DNA of 63,246 bases from Candidatus Melainabacteria bacterium (GCA_902168245.1 CABHPA010000005.1:1-63246), one strand, 5' to 3'. Positions 18,657-28,222 are shown, numbered from the stretch's first letter. A program made the numbers and translations. The notes: a model not told the origin generated them from the letters alone.

Positions 18657-18875
18657 ATGACCCCATTGAAATTAAGCGCCTGGATCTGTTGCGGCATACT
18701 GGCCGGGGTAGCCTGCTTCCACGGCATCCGTCCGGCAATGGCCGAAAGCTCTCTAGGCATTTCTGCCGCCCCAACGATGGCCATGCAACCCGTGTTGGGC
18801 ATTGCGCACGATGACCCGGTTTGCACCGACTCCGACGGGGACGGTGAATGCGACACCGGCAGCAGCACAGATTAA
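18657..18875 (+). CDS. Small exported acidic protein with TSP3-like Asp repeat
   Basis: 72 residues. The ATG at 18657 has AAGGAG ten bases upstream; a TTG at 18648 sits too close to that SD. The signal peptide covers about 1-28 (LSAWICCGILAGVACFHG to PAMA). The mature part is about 45 residues and ends in CTDSDGDGECDTGSS. That segment resembles a single thrombospondin type 3 / EF-like calcium loop bracketed by two Cys. Likely co-transcribed with the TadG-like gene, so perhaps a secreted partner of it. Followed by a strong terminator. Confidence 0.75.
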   Translation: MTPLKLSAWICCGILAGVACFHGIRPAMAESSLGISAAPTMAMQPVLGIAHDDPVCTDSDGDGECDTGSSTD

Positions 18876-18911
18876 TCACCGATTTAGCCACCGATTGACT
18901 TCTCTCCACCC

Positions 18912-18945
18912 AAAAGAGGCAGCGAATCGTCGCTGCCTCTTTCTC
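18912..18945. terminator. Bidirectional intrinsic terminator
   Basis: AAAGAGGCAGCGA / TCGCTGCCTCTTT with loop ATCG, A-rich on one side and T-rich on the other. Serves both the TadG operon and the convergent slipin gene. Confidence 0.9.
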
Positions 18946-18976
18946 TATCTCAATGAATCCAGCCGTTCGCTGATGC

Positions 18977-19798
18977 TTAGCCTTCCCAGGGCTTACCGAA
19001 CGGTTTGCCCGTGTCCGCGCCGTTTTTGTGGGCATGGCCGCTCATGGCGTTCAGCATGTCGATGGGAATGGGGAAAAAGATGGTGGTGTTTTTTTCCGCG
19101 CCAATTTCCACGCAGGTTTGCAAAAAGCGCATTTGCAGCGCCATGGGATGATCTTCCATAATATCCGCCGCTTCCACCAGTTTCTGGGCGGCCTGGAACT
19201 CCCCTTCCGCATTGATGATTTTGGCCCGGCGCTCCCGTTCGGCTTCCGCCTGCTTGGCCATGGCGCGCTGCATGCTTTCGGGCAAGTCCACGTTCTTCAC
19301 TTCCACGTTGGTCACTTTAATGCCCCACGGCTCGGTCTGCTCATCCAGAATGCCCTGGATTTCCTGGTTAATCTTCTCCCGGTTGGCAAGCAGCTCATCC
19401 AGGTGGCTTTGCCCCAGGATGCTCCGCAGGGTAGTCTGAGCCATTTGAGAGGTGGCGTAAGCAAAGTTCTCAATTTCCACCACCGCCTTGATGGGGTCGA
19501 TTACCCGGTAGTACACCACCGCGTTCACTTTAATGGACACGTTGTCCAGGGTCATCACGTCTTGCGGCGGCACATCCAGCGCAATAGTACGCAGGTCAAT
19601 CTTCACCATGCGATCGATCACCGGCGGGGCCACCAGAATCACCAGGCCCGGCCCCAGCGGTTTTGGAACAATACGCCCCAGCCGGAACACCACCCCGCGC
19701 TCGTATTCGCTCAGCACCCGCAGCCAGCCCACCAGGTAAATGCCCGCAAAAATGGCGATAGGCAGCGCCAGCGGCAGTAATAAAGCCAGAATGTTCAA
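18977..19798 (-). CDS. Slipin/stomatin-type SPFH membrane protein
   Basis: 273 residues, TTG start with GAGGAG upstream. One N-terminal transmembrane helix (about 4-26) is followed by an SPFH domain: [74 protein letters not shown]. The coiled-coil region carries [19 protein letters not shown]. Forms oligomeric membrane scaffolds linked to membrane-domain organisation and quality control. The NfeD-like gene lies directly upstream (66 bases), the classical partner arrangement. Confidence 0.93.
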   Translation of the reverse strand: MNILALLLPLALPIAIFAGIYLVGWLRVLSEYERGVVFRLGRIVPKPLGPGLVILVAPPVIDRMVKIDLRTIALDVPPQDVMTLDNVSIKVNAVVYYRVIDPIKAVVEIENFAYATSQMAQTTLRSILGQSHLDELLANREKINQEIQGILDEQTEPWGIKVTNVEVKNVDLPESMQRAMAKQAEAERERRAKIINAEGEFQAAQKLVEAADIMEDHPMALQMRFLQTCVEIGAEKNTTIFFPIPIDMLNAMSGHAHKNGADTGKPFGKPWEG

Positions 19799-19864
19799 CG
19801 GTAAAACTCCTCTCTCGTACTACAGACTTACTCTGAAAAAATTCGCCAAACCCGGAATCAAAAA

Positions 19865-20230
19865 CTAACGTTCTGCCGCCGATCGGTTCCGGCTGACCGC
19901 GCGAACCCGAACCACACGCTCATCCAGGGTGTCGAAAGCTTCCACTCGGACTTCCGTATCCTGCTCAAGGGCATTCCCCTCGCCCAGCGGCTCGGCGGGC
20001 AAGGCGTCCCAAATTTCGCCCCACACCACCACTTTTCCTTTATACGCGTCCGACACCGGGGCCGTGACCCGCCCCAACTGGCCGAGTAGCTTTTTTCGCG
20101 GGCCGTTCGCCGGTTGGCCAACCGTGTCCAGAACTTTGGCAATGGCCCACAGCGCCAGCGCAATGGCGGCAATGGCCACCAGCAGAATGAACAGCCCTTG
20201 CAAGGCGGGCATCAACAGTTCAAGAAGCAT
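19865..20230 (-). CDS. NfeD-like C-terminal domain protein
   Basis: 121 residues. One membrane helix (about 8-30) followed by an OB-fold NfeDC domain: LLGQLGRVTAPVSDAYKGKVVVWGEIWDALP then DTEVRVEAFDTLDERVVRVRAV. It is the short NfeD form without the ClpP-like protease part. Short NfeD proteins associate with the slipin partner, here the next gene in the same direction. Envelope or membrane role. Confidence 0.88.
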   Translation of the reverse strand: MLLELLMPALQGLFILLVAIAAIALALWAIAKVLDTVGQPANGPRKKLLGQLGRVTAPVSDAYKGKVVVWGEIWDALPAEPLGEGNALEQDTEVRVEAFDTLDERVVRVRAVSRNRSAAER

Positions 20231-20643
20231 CGGTATTCGCCCTTGGTAATTCGGTTAACGGCAGCCCGTCAGGCTGCGACTCCCTCCCTGCCGGAATGAA
20301 ACTGAACCCGCCCGCCGTTTAGAAAAACCGCTGGCGGGGCATAGATACACAATAGTGTAGCAGAGGAGACAAGACCACAATCCGTTTTTCCTTAGCCCAT
20401 CGGGAACCTGGGTTGAGAGTTGGTCGTCACACTTCCACATGGGATTCGCCCAAGCTGTTTTCCGGAAGTTTGGGGCCGTCGCGCCTCGCCCCGCAAACAT
20501 GGCGCCTGCGCGTCCCCTGCCCGGCTAAGGTGTTTAGTGGATAACGCAACGGTTGTGGCTAAGGTAAACTGAAAAGGTAACGTCGTTTTATTGTATGTGT
20601 GGTTTTTATACCGATCAGCGTATCAACAGGGAGTCTTAAGCGA
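20231..20643. other. Divergent intergenic region
   Basis: 413 bases between the NfeD-like gene and the exported glycine-zipper gene. A possible GCCCGCC ... GGCGGGGC inverted repeat lies near 20308-20340. No open frame with codon use like its neighbours and no clear promoter. Confidence 0.4.
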
Positions 20644-21795
20644 ATGCAAAGCCCGTTCCGGTCCACCCGCCAGTTGCTGGCCTCCGCCCTGACCCTCGGC
20701 CTCATGGCCTCCGGCCCGCTGTCCGCGTTCGCGCAAGAGGCTGGCAAAGTCCCCTTGCAAGGCTCCATTATTAAAACGGACGAGCATAACACCACGCCCA
20801 CCGTCAACGAGGACGAAATCAAGAAAGTGCCGCCCGGCAGCACCCTGGACATGGTAATTTCCACCGCTGTGACCGCAGGCGTCAACGTGGAAGGCGACGA
20901 ATTTTTCGGCAAGGTGAGCAAGGACTACGGCGTGGACGGCAAGGTGGTCATTCCCAAAGGAACCATCGTGCATGGCGTGGTGGAAAAGATGGAAGGCCCC
21001 AAGCGGGCGGGCCGAAACGGCTACATCAGCACCAAGTTCGATTACATGATTACCCCCGACGGCCGGGAAATTTCCATTGAAGGCAACAACACCACTCGCG
21101 ATTCCAAGGCCAAGGCCGCCGCGAAGGTGGTGGGTCGCGCCGCGGGCTTTACCGGCGTGGGCGGCGTGATTGGCGCCGTGATGGTGCTAAAATACGGCGG
21201 ATTAGCGGCCATCGCGGCATCCAACGGATACGCGCTGGCGGGAGGAGCGGCCCTGGGCGGCACCGTGGGCCTGACTGCGGCCATGCTGACCAAGGGCAAA
21301 AGCGCCATGATTCAGCCCGGCGCGGAAATCCGGGTAAAGCTGAGCGAGGACTTGAGGCTGCCCACCATGAACATGCCGGACGCCTCGGCGGATGATTACA
21401 CACTGGCAGGCTTAAAGGTGAAAGTGCTGGGCATGCGCCTGGACAAAGACCCGTTCGGCGAGCCGAACGAGATTACCCTGACCCTGGACATCGACAACAA
21501 GACCGAAAACACCTTCTCCACCTTTGAAATTGGCCTGGAGGACGAGTACGGCAATACCTTCTTCCCCTCCCCGTTCGGCGACACGGGCATGTGGTTCAGC
21601 AAAATCACCCCCAATACGCATGCCACCAACAACATCACCTTTAACGTGGACAACGTGAAATCCAATCACAAGCTGGTGTTTTACAAGCAGTACAGCCGCC
21701 AGCCGCTGGCCAAAATTGCCCTGACGGACGCCATGATCACCGACAAAAAAGGCGGCAAGTCCTCCAAAAAGCCGGAAAAAGTCTCCAGTCGTTAG
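20644..21795 (+). CDS. Exported protein with glycine-zipper hydrophobic segment, unknown function
   Basis: 383 residues from the ATG at 20644 (GGGAG upstream; a GTG frame extension to 20599 would break the signal peptide). The signal peptide ends SAFA/QEAG. Residues about 65-150 form a beta-rich domain (FFGKVSKDYGVDGKVVIPKGTIVHG is split within it), reminiscent of VirB10/TrbI-like barrels. Residues about 160-225 are a Gly/Ala-rich zipper (GVGGVIGAVMVLKYGG, ALAGGAALGGTVGL) likely to insert in a membrane. A C-terminal immunoglobulin-like, DUF4352-resembling domain follows (about 255-365). No family is confidently assigned. Perhaps an outer-membrane or envelope-spanning component. Confidence 0.7.
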   Translation: MQSPFRSTRQLLASALTLGLMASGPLSAFAQEAGKVPLQGSIIKTDEHNTTPTVNEDEIKKVPPGSTLDMVISTAVTAGVNVEGDEFFGKVSKDYGVDGKVVIPKGTIVHGVVEKMEGPKRAGRNGYISTKFDYMITPDGREISIEGNNTTRDSKAKAAAKVVGRAAGFTGVGGVIGAVMVLKYGGLAAIAASNGYALAGGAALGGTVGLTAAMLTKGKSAMIQPGAEIRVKLSEDLRLPTMNMPDASADDYTLAGLKVKVLGMRLDKDPFGEPNEITLTLDIDNKTENTFSTFEIGLEDEYGNTFFPSPFGDTGMWFSKITPNTHATNNITFNVDNVKSNHKLVFYKQYSRQPLAKIALTDAMITDKKGGKSSKKPEKVSSR

Positions 21796-21861
21796 TCCAT
21801 TGGCGGCAGTACCAATTTTCATCTGCTATAGTGGCCTGGATGCAGCTCAAGCCAACATTAA

Positions 21862-23020
21862 CTAACTGTGGCTGGCTACCAATGCGTTCCCTTGAGCTTC
21901 CGTAACGGCTTCAACCGCAGCTTTAAATACAGAGGTCATCTCATCGGGGTGAAGCTCTGCGCTATTCAGCAAAGCAGGCGCCTGGCTCCCCATGGAAACC
22001 GGGTTCGCGGTGGTGAACGCCATAGCAAAATCGCCGCTGGTGGTGGCCATGGCGCTGCCCGTATTGCCGATTCCCAGACCTGCGCGTTTGGCCAGTTCTT
22101 CCAGCTCTTTATTGTTCAAGGGAATATCGGTTGCGATAACCACTTGAATCGAGCCTTGCCTTGGGGAGTTTCTGGGCGCAGGATGCGCGTAATCCAGGTT
22201 GTCTTGCTCTTTTAACCTTTCCAGTGGGCCAAACCGCTGTTCCAGCTGCTGGCGGATCACGGGATTCAAATCACTAAGGCGGCTATGGTTGGCATTCACC
22301 AAAACCCCAATCGTATATTCCTTACCATTCAAAAGGATTTTCCTTGAAGCCGAACCGATACCGGCATGCAGTTCAAAACTGCGCATGCCAGTGCCTGCGC
22401 CAACCCTGCCTTGCGCGACAGGACCGGATTTTGCCTGGTTAATCACCGCTTCAGCCGCAGAAGGCCGAATGACATTCTGATCGACATTGTTGAAAAAGCC
22501 GTCGTAACATTCGCCGATAACCGGCAACTGGCAGGACCACTGGCCCGGAATACTTCTCGAAGTAGGCGTTCACCCCATCATGCAGCGCTCCCACCGAACG
22601 GGTATTGGTCAGCAAAATGGGTGAGTTCAGCACCCCAAACTCATTCATAAAATTAGCCCCGGTTAATTCCCCGTTACCGTTTAAACAGACTGAACTGGCC
22701 CGAATGCCGGTAGTCGCCAGGTTTCCCTGCCCGTTTGTCAGCAGCTCTGCATCCGGCACAATCGAGGTCACACCGGTTCGAATTTTGGCGGGAGAATCCT
22801 GGGAATAGGTTAATTGCCCCACCTTAATGCCGGGAACATCGGTAATGGCATTATTCAAGCCGGATTGAAATGTTTGCCATTGAGTCAGATAAAGAGGCGC
22901 AGGCCGCAGCGAAAAGCCCAAGCCAGGCCTTTTTATGAATTGATCTCCCCCACTGGCGGGAATAGCACGATATCCCTGGCCCAAACCAGTGAGATACGGG
23001 TGCCACATTTTGATATCCAA
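21862..23020 (-). pseudogene. P1-family peptidase (DmpA/BapA-like) broken by a 7-base frameshift
   Basis: Two overlapping frames together give one P1 (S58) aminopeptidase of about 375 residues. The first (22451-23020) has NAITDVPGIKVGQLT, RTGVTSIVPDAELLTNGQ and LNGNGELTG ... LLTNTRSVG. The second (21862-22527) continues with MPVIGECYDGFFNNV, GPVAQGRVGAGTGM and the autoprocessing/nucleophile region TTSGDFAMAFTTAN. The junction (22521-22534) is an imperfect tandem 7-mer, CCAGTTG then CCGGTTA on the coding strand; removing one copy restores ...VLPVIGECYDG. Catalytic residues are otherwise intact, so the break is recent, a sequencing error, or a reversible switch. Confidence 0.8.
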
Positions 23021-23674
23021 CAGGGGAGAAATTGCTATTAATCAACTAAAACTGCCTTATAGCGTGTCATTTCTTTCTATACGCATTAAAACGATGTTAT
23101 TTTTATCCTGTCAACCGGTTCGCAGGGTTCTGAAAGCCCTATGGGCATTCAGGCCTTAGCTGGGCCAGGCAGGGCCGTTTCTTTCTCGGCAATCAGATAT
23201 CCGCCGAATTTTACATGATGGGCCACCAAGTTTACAATGTTTACAGATAACCTCCAGACTGCCGCATCCAGCTCCCGTATAAAGAAAGAGGAGCGCAATG
23301 GGCCTGCAGAGCGCCCACACAGAATCCTGACAAATTACTCCGGTTGCAGGCATTGCAGTACAGCGCCTCCAGCGGGGCTAACCTGGCTACAGGCAAACCA
23401 TCCGCATTACTCCGGTTTCAGCGCCGCATCTAATCCCGGTTGCGGTATATCCACTCTCAGCCAATCTGAAACCAGCCTTGCCTGCCGATGGATAAGCCCT
23501 CTCTCAAAAGCGGATCTGGCCGGGCGGCTTGTACAAAATGTTTCAGTATGTAAGATTGAGTGACCCCGCTGCAAATTGAGGCGCTTCAAAAGTGTTTATT
23601 TGTTAAAGGGCACATCGTATTCATTGGTATCGTCTGTATCACCCACGTGAGATTTTAGAAGGAGAACACTCTTT
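23021..23674. other. Long intergenic region upstream of rpsB
   Basis: 654 bases. Several short frames exist on both strands, but none has an SD plus neighbour-like codon use. The last 100 bases probably hold the rpsB promoter and leader; TTGAGG near 23576 is a possible -35. No tRNA-like fold seen. Confidence 0.4.
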
Positions 23675-24493
23675 ATGCCAGTCGCTTCGTTACAAGAACT
23701 TTTGGAAGCCGGCGTCCACTTCGGTCACCAGGTTCACCGTTGGAACCCTAAAATGAAACCCTTTATCTGGGGCGAGCGCAACGGAATCTATATCATCGAC
23801 CTGACCAAAACCAGCCAGCTTCTCGACGAAGCCTACGAATTCATGAAAAAGCAAGCGGCTCAGGGCAAAAAGATTGTTTTCGTCGGCACCAAACGCCAGG
23901 CATCCGATATCGTGGAAGAAGAAGCAAGACGCTGCGGCGCCTACTTCATCAACAAACGCTGGTTGGGCGGCACCCTCACCAACTTTGAAACCATCCGCAC
24001 CCGTATCAACAAGCTGCGCGAACTGGAAGACATGCGCGACAACGGCCACTTCGACCGCCTCGGCAAAAAAGAAGTCGCCGTATTGACCCGCCAGCTCAAC
24101 AAACTGGAGCGTTCTTTGGGCGGTATTAAAGAAATGCGCGGCATGCCCGATGTACTGTTCGTAGTCGATCAGCGTCGCGAGATGATTGCCGTGCAAGAAG
24201 CCACCAAAATTGGTATTCCCATCGTCGGTATCATCGATACCAACTGCAGCCCCGAAAACATCAACTACGTGATTCCGGGCAACGATGACGCCACCCGCTC
24301 CATCCGCCTGATCACCCACAAAATGGCGGACGCTATCATCGAAGGCAGCGCCAGCCGCGAAGATCATGTCAACAAGCTGCGTGGCGGCCAACAAGCCGGT
24401 CCTTCGGTCAGCGCCGAAGAAATGGCCGGTAAGCCCCATCCTGAAGTGGAAGAACGGGAAGCCGTTACCGCCACCGCCAACCAGGAAGGCTAA
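23675..24493 (+). CDS. rpsB: 30S ribosomal protein S2
   Basis: 272 residues with a strong AGAAGGAGA SD. Family signatures are clear: [19 protein letters not shown] at the N-terminus, [31 protein letters not shown] and the [19 protein letters not shown] segment, plus [13 protein letters not shown]. The C-terminal 40 residues are an acidic tail typical of S2. Assembles in the small-subunit head/platform. First gene of the conserved rpsB-tsf pair, with pyrH following. Confidence 0.98.
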   Translation: MPVASLQELLEAGVHFGHQVHRWNPKMKPFIWGERNGIYIIDLTKTSQLLDEAYEFMKKQAAQGKKIVFVGTKRQASDIVEEEARRCGAYFINKRWLGGTLTNFETIRTRINKLRELEDMRDNGHFDRLGKKEVAVLTRQLNKLERSLGGIKEMRGMPDVLFVVDQRREMIAVQEATKIGIPIVGIIDTNCSPENINYVIPGNDDATRSIRLITHKMADAIIEGSASREDHVNKLRGGQQAGPSVSAEEMAGKPHPEVEEREAVTATANQEG

Positions 24494-24536
24494 GCACCGT
24501 TACACCAGTATTGATTTGCAAAGGAATTTTATTTCG

Positions 24537-25475
24537 ATGGAAATTACAGCTTCACTCGTCAAGGAACTTCGTGAAAAGACCGGCGCGGGCATGATGGATG
24601 CCAAAAAAGCGCTGGTTGAAGCCGAAGGCGATATGGACAAGGCCAGCGAGCTGCTGCGCCAGAAAGGCATTGCCACCGCCGAGAAGAAAAGCGGCCGTAC
24701 CGCCGCCGAAGGCCAGGTCGCTTCCCTGATTTCCCCAGACCTGAAAACCGGCGTTCTGGTGGAAGTCAACTGCGAAACCGATTTCGTGGCCAAAGGCGAA
24801 GCGTTCCAGGGCATGGTGTCCGAAGTGGCCCAGCAAATCCTTGGCCAGGCGCCCGCCGATGTGGAAAGCCTGTTGGCTCAGCCTGCCGTGGCGCTGCCGG
24901 GCAGCAACGTGCAACAGTACGTCACCGAAAAAATCGCGGCTATCAAGGAAAACCTGAACATCCGTCGTTTCGTTCGCTACCAGGTTGAAGGCAACGGCGC
25001 CATCCACTCTTACATCCACACCGGCGGTAAAGTGGGCGTTCTGGTTGAGCTAAAAACCGGCAAAGCCGAAACCGCCAGCCATGATGTGTTCAAGCAACTG
25101 ATGAAAGACATTGCGATGCAGATTGCCAGCGCCGCCCCGGAATTCGTGAGCCGCGCCGACATCAATCCGGACGTAATCGAAGAAGAAACCCGCGTGGAAA
25201 TGGGCAAGGAAGACTTGGCCAACAAGCCGGAAGACATCCGTCGCAAAATCGTGGAAGGCCGGGTGTCCAAAATCCTGGGCCAACGCTGCCTAATCGAACA
25301 GCCGTTCGTGAAGGATCCTTCCCAGTCCGTAGACGACATTATTAAGAACCGGGCGACCGAACTGGGCGATTCCGCGGTGGAAGTGTTACGCTTCACCCGT
25401 TACGCGCTCGGCGAGGGCATTGAAAAGAAAGAGACCAACTTCGCCGAAGAAGTGGCCGCCGCAGCCCGCGTTTAA
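24537..25475 (+). CDS. tsf: Elongation factor Ts
   Basis: 312 residues from the ATG at 24537 (AAGGAA upstream), 43 bases after rpsB. EF-Ts is the nucleotide-exchange factor of EF-Tu. The N-terminal UBA-like domain contains LVKELREKTGAGMMDAKKAL, and the EF-Tu-contacting TDFVAK motif lies in VEVNCETDFVAKGE. Two core subdomains follow, with HSYIHTGGKVGVLVEL and the CLIEQPFVKDPSQSV segment. Full length, not the shortened form seen in plastids. Ends in an intrinsic terminator. Confidence 0.98.
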   Translation: MEITASLVKELREKTGAGMMDAKKALVEAEGDMDKASELLRQKGIATAEKKSGRTAAEGQVASLISPDLKTGVLVEVNCETDFVAKGEAFQGMVSEVAQQILGQAPADVESLLAQPAVALPGSNVQQYVTEKIAAIKENLNIRRFVRYQVEGNGAIHSYIHTGGKVGVLVELKTGKAETASHDVFKQLMKDIAMQIASAAPEFVSRADINPDVIEEETRVEMGKEDLANKPEDIRRKIVEGRVSKILGQRCLIEQPFVKDPSQSVDDIIKNRATELGDSAVEVLRFTRYALGEGIEKKETNFAEEVAAAARV

Positions 25476-25490
25476 AATCCTTTCTCCTCA

Positions 25491-25520
25491 AAACCCCTCC
25501 CCCAACCGGGAGGGGTTTTT
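25491..25520 (+). terminator. Intrinsic terminator after tsf
   Basis: AAACCCCTCCC / GGGAGGGGTTT, 6-nt loop, then TTTT. Confidence 0.95.
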
Positions 25521-25595
25521 GCAAGGAGCAAAACCGAATTTGTTTCGACTTTAATTACATACTCCCACCAAGAAGCAGCGAGCCTTACAATAAAT

Positions 25596-26390
25596 ATGAC
25601 GACATCCATTGAATTTGAGACTTTAACCACTTTGAGCGAAGAAATGACGCCCCCCCAACCGCTCCGTTACAAGCGAATCCTACTCAAAATCAGCGGTGAA
25701 GCGCTGATGGGCGACCAGGGCTTCGGCATCAAGCCGGAAGTAATCAGCCTGGTGGCCGATGAGATCGTGGAAGCGGCTTCGCTGGGCTGTAGTGTAGCAG
25801 TCGTGGTAGGCGGCGGCAATATTTTCCGTGGCGTACAAAATTCCACCAAGCTGGGCATGGACCGGGCCGCTGCCGATTACGTGGGCATGCTGGCCACCAT
25901 TATGAACTCGCTGATTTTACAGGAAACCCTCAAATCCAAGGGCATGCCGGTACGCGTGATGAGCGCCATCGGCATGGATCGAATCGCAGAGCCTTACATT
26001 CGCCTGAGAGCGGTCCGGCACCTCGAAAAAGGCCGGGTGGTCATTTTTGCGGGCGGCACCGGAAACCCGTTTTTCTCCACCGATACCACATCGGCGCTGC
26101 GGGCCGCAGAAATTGGCGCGGACGTGATTATGATGGCCAAAAACGGTGTGGATGGCGTGTATGACAGCGATCCCAAACTGAACCCCGATGCCGTTAAATT
26201 TGATGAGCTGACTTACGATGACGTGCTGCTGAAGAACCTGAAGGTGATGGATCAAACCGCAGTCACGCTTTGCAAGGAAACCAAGCTGCCCATTCTGGTG
26301 TTTGATTTCAGCCGTCAGCGGGCCATTACCAAAATCCTGCTGGGTGAGAAAATCGGCACCTACATTGGCGGAAAATCTTCCAGCCGCTAA
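25596..26390 (+). CDS. pyrH: UMP kinase
   Basis: 264 residues. Phosphorylates UMP to UDP; hexameric, amino-acid-kinase fold, regulated by GTP and UTP in bacteria. Signatures: [19 protein letters not shown] at the phosphate loop, [23 protein letters not shown], the [15 protein letters not shown] segment and [12 protein letters not shown]. The first 20 residues are an extension compared with the usual start just before YKRILLK. An ATG at 25644 would give the standard length, and neither has an obvious SD. Separated from tsf by a terminator. frr, often next, is absent. Confidence 0.97.
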   Translation: MTTSIEFETLTTLSEEMTPPQPLRYKRILLKISGEALMGDQGFGIKPEVISLVADEIVEAASLGCSVAVVVGGGNIFRGVQNSTKLGMDRAAADYVGMLATIMNSLILQETLKSKGMPVRVMSAIGMDRIAEPYIRLRAVRHLEKGRVVIFAGGTGNPFFSTDTTSALRAAEIGADVIMMAKNGVDGVYDSDPKLNPDAVKFDELTYDDVLLKNLKVMDQTAVTLCKETKLPILVFDFSRQRAITKILLGEKIGTYIGGKSSSR

Positions 26391-26413
26391 GCTGCCAAAC
26401 AGCATTCAAACCA

Positions 26414-26467
26414 AATTATCCGCAGTGATGCGCCAAGGGAAACGGCGAATACTGCGGATAATTTTTT
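26414..26467 (+). terminator. Intrinsic terminator after pyrH
   Basis: AATTATCCGCAGT / ACTGCGGATAATT around a 24-nt loop, followed by TTTTT. Confidence 0.85.
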
Positions 26468-26533
26468 GTTGGAAATAGGCTTTTAAAAAACGGACGACTC
26501 TTTTGGTAAATATGGAACGCGAATGATAAACGG

Positions 26534-26722
26534 TTAACTGGCTTTACTGCGGGCCAGAAAACTTTCCAGGGCTTTGCGGCCTTCATCCCGCAAGGCGTCC
26601 GCAGCAATTTTCAAGCCTTTACGCTCATAGGAAAGCGCCCATTCAAAAAAGCGCTCTGCTTCCTTGAGCTCTTCCGACTCAAAAAGATTTGGGGATTTTT
26701 GAATCACCAAACGATAATACAT
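26534..26722 (-). CDS. Small hypothetical protein
   Basis: 62 residues from the ATG at 26722, with GCGAGG upstream; a TTG two codons earlier would overlap the SD. The sequence is charged and helical: a short strand (MYYRLVIQKS) and then two amphipathic helices (EELKEAERFFEWALSYERK, KIAADALRDEGRKALESFL). No family recognised. Stands alone between the pyrH terminator and an acetyltransferase gene. Confidence 0.6.
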   Translation of the reverse strand: MYYRLVIQKSPNLFESEELKEAERFFEWALSYERKGLKIAADALRDEGRKALESFLARSKAS

Positions 26723-26982
26723 ACCCAACCTCGCATTGCTAATACAATGTAGAAGCCATTATTCTATTTTTACCTTTGCCACATAGACGCAAAACCCAGA
26801 ACCTGCCTATATACAGGCACTAAAAAGGTTCACGTCCATTTGTCTCTATTTCTGTTAAGGATGAGTTTATTGTAGCTCATCTGCAATCGATTGGGAATCC
26901 TTTTGTATCAAAAAACTATTTTTCATATGAGTATTCGCTATATGTCCGTAATCACTAACGCTTTACGAGCCAAATGCGTTTC

Positions 26983-27492
26983 TTATGGCTGCGCCAGCCA
27001 ATAATGATAATACAGGGAGTGGGTATCCCGCTGGAAACCCACCGATTCATACAATGCCTGGGCAGAATGGTTATCCGGCATGGTCTCAAGTGTAAGCCCC
27101 TTATCGCCGCGTTCGCGCACCAGGCCAATCGCCGCCTGGATCAGGGCGCGACCCACCCCTTGCCGCCTGGCAGCCGGGGACACATAAAGATCATTCAGAA
27201 TCCAGACTGGCATGAGCGATACCGACGAAAAGGACGGGTAGAGCTGCAAAAAACCGACAATCTGGGCGGAACTGGCATCCTGCGCAAGATAAATAACCGA
27301 TTCATGATTAATCATCCGCTCAAACAGGAATTGTTCGGCGGCAGGACGGTTGGAAGCCTGCCCGTAGAACTGGCGGTACTGATCCATCAAGTCCGCCAAC
27401 GCCCCTAAATGCTCCACTTCACCCAGCACGATTTTAATGGCTTTTACGGTGCATTTCCCTTGAAGTTGCCCCAACGGTGCGGTGTCCTCCAT
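26983..27492 (-). CDS. GNAT-family N-acetyltransferase
   Basis: 169 residues. A typical GNAT core: the beta4 strand WILNDLYVSPAARRQGVGRALI carries the acetyl-CoA pyrophosphate loop (RRQGVG, Q/R-x-x-G-x-G type), followed by LTLETMPDNHSAQALYESVGF (motif B). Acetylates an amine; the substrate is not predictable. An 18-residue N-terminal extension precedes the fold, so a later start (IKIVLGEVEH region) is conceivable, but the ATG at 27492 has AAGGGG upstream. Confidence 0.9.
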   Translation of the reverse strand: MEDTAPLGQLQGKCTVKAIKIVLGEVEHLGALADLMDQYRQFYGQASNRPAAEQFLFERMINHESVIYLAQDASSAQIVGFLQLYPSFSSVSLMPVWILNDLYVSPAARRQGVGRALIQAAIGLVRERGDKGLTLETMPDNHSAQALYESVGFQRDTHSLYYHYWLAQP

Positions 27493-27593
27493 ATGCTTCC
27501 CCTTCTTGTGGACGGCCTGATTGCAAACATTCTTTTTATTGTCGCCGAACTGAGGATTTCAGCAAGGCGGCAGTCCTTGTCAGAATTATTCAG

Positions 27594-28061
27594 CTACCAT
27601 TCCCCGAAAAATTCCACCAGCATTTTTTGCCGGTACTGAAACAAGCGTTCCAGTTGCTTTTTGACCATCAACCAATGGATGAGCCCGCCAAACACCCAGC
27701 CCGGCATAGCGTAATGCGCGGAATCCACAATTTCCACCCCGCCCGGCACGGCGATGATACTGTGTCGATGGTGCCAAAAGGCGAACGGGCCGATTTTTTG
27801 TTCGTCCACAAAGGCATTGGGCGCCTCTACATGGGTAATTTCCGCCACCCAACGACTGGAGAGCAGACCACCCAGCAACTTGACCCGAAAAATCTGGATC
27901 ATCCCAGCATATATACGCTTAGGGCGTTCAAAGCTTTCATCCTCCATCGCAGCATCCGGCGGAGTCAACTGGGCCAGGTTGGCGGGGTTGGAAAAGAACG
28001 CCCAGGCCACGTCCTGGGTAATGGGCAATTTTTGCCTGCGTTCCAGATGATAGATTTTCAT
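27594..28061 (-). CDS. SRPBCC/START-like ligand-binding protein (cyclase/dehydrase-like)
   Basis: 155 residues from the ATG at 28061 (GGAGAATAAG upstream). The START-like helix-grip fold is suggested by HLERRQKLPITQDVAWAFFSNPANLAQLTPP at the N-terminus, WVAEITHVEAPNAFVDEQKIGPFAFWHHRH in the middle, VEIVDSAHYAMP, and a C-terminal long helix (LERLFQYRQKML) (each segment read in pieces). These proteins bind hydrophobic small molecules. Enzymatic role unknown. Divergent from the metalloprotease gene across a region with a poly-C tract. Confidence 0.8.
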   Translation of the reverse strand: MKIYHLERRQKLPITQDVAWAFFSNPANLAQLTPPDAAMEDESFERPKRIYAGMIQIFRVKLLGGLLSSRWVAEITHVEAPNAFVDEQKIGPFAFWHHRHSIIAVPGGVEIVDSAHYAMPGWVFGGLIHWLMVKKQLERLFQYRQKMLVEFFGEW

Positions 28062-28152
28062 GCTCTTATTCTCCGCCAGATTCGGCCCAGGGCAAATACT
28101 GCGTTCGCATGAGCGCGCCTCGCACTCTCTCTTTTGCCTGCCTCTGCCACCA

Positions 28153-28177
28153 AAATTTACCCCCCCCCCAAATTTAC
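28153..28177. repeat. Ten-C homopolymer tract between two AAATTTAC copies
   Basis: C10 at 28160-28169 flanked by AAATTTAC (28153-28160) and AAATTTAC (28170-28177). It sits in the 161-base divergent region between the SRPBCC gene and the matrixin-like protease gene, 46 bases upstream of the protease start. Confidence 0.8.
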
Positions 28178-28208
28178 CCAAGGGGTACCAAGCCGACCTG
28201 ACGCCTTT

Positions 28209-28222
28209 TATAATAAAGGTAT
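28209..28222 (+). promoter_or_regulatory. -10 element abutting the protease start
   Basis: A consensus TATAAT at 28209-28214 lies only nine bases before the ATG at 28223. A transcript from it would be nearly leaderless. AAAGG at 28216-28219 could act as a very close SD if transcription starts further up. Confidence 0.45.

Noticed and set aside
23237-23563. A 108-codon frame upstream of rpsB
   Set aside because: Cys/Ser-rich composition unlike neighbours, no SD, no motif; treated as noncoding.
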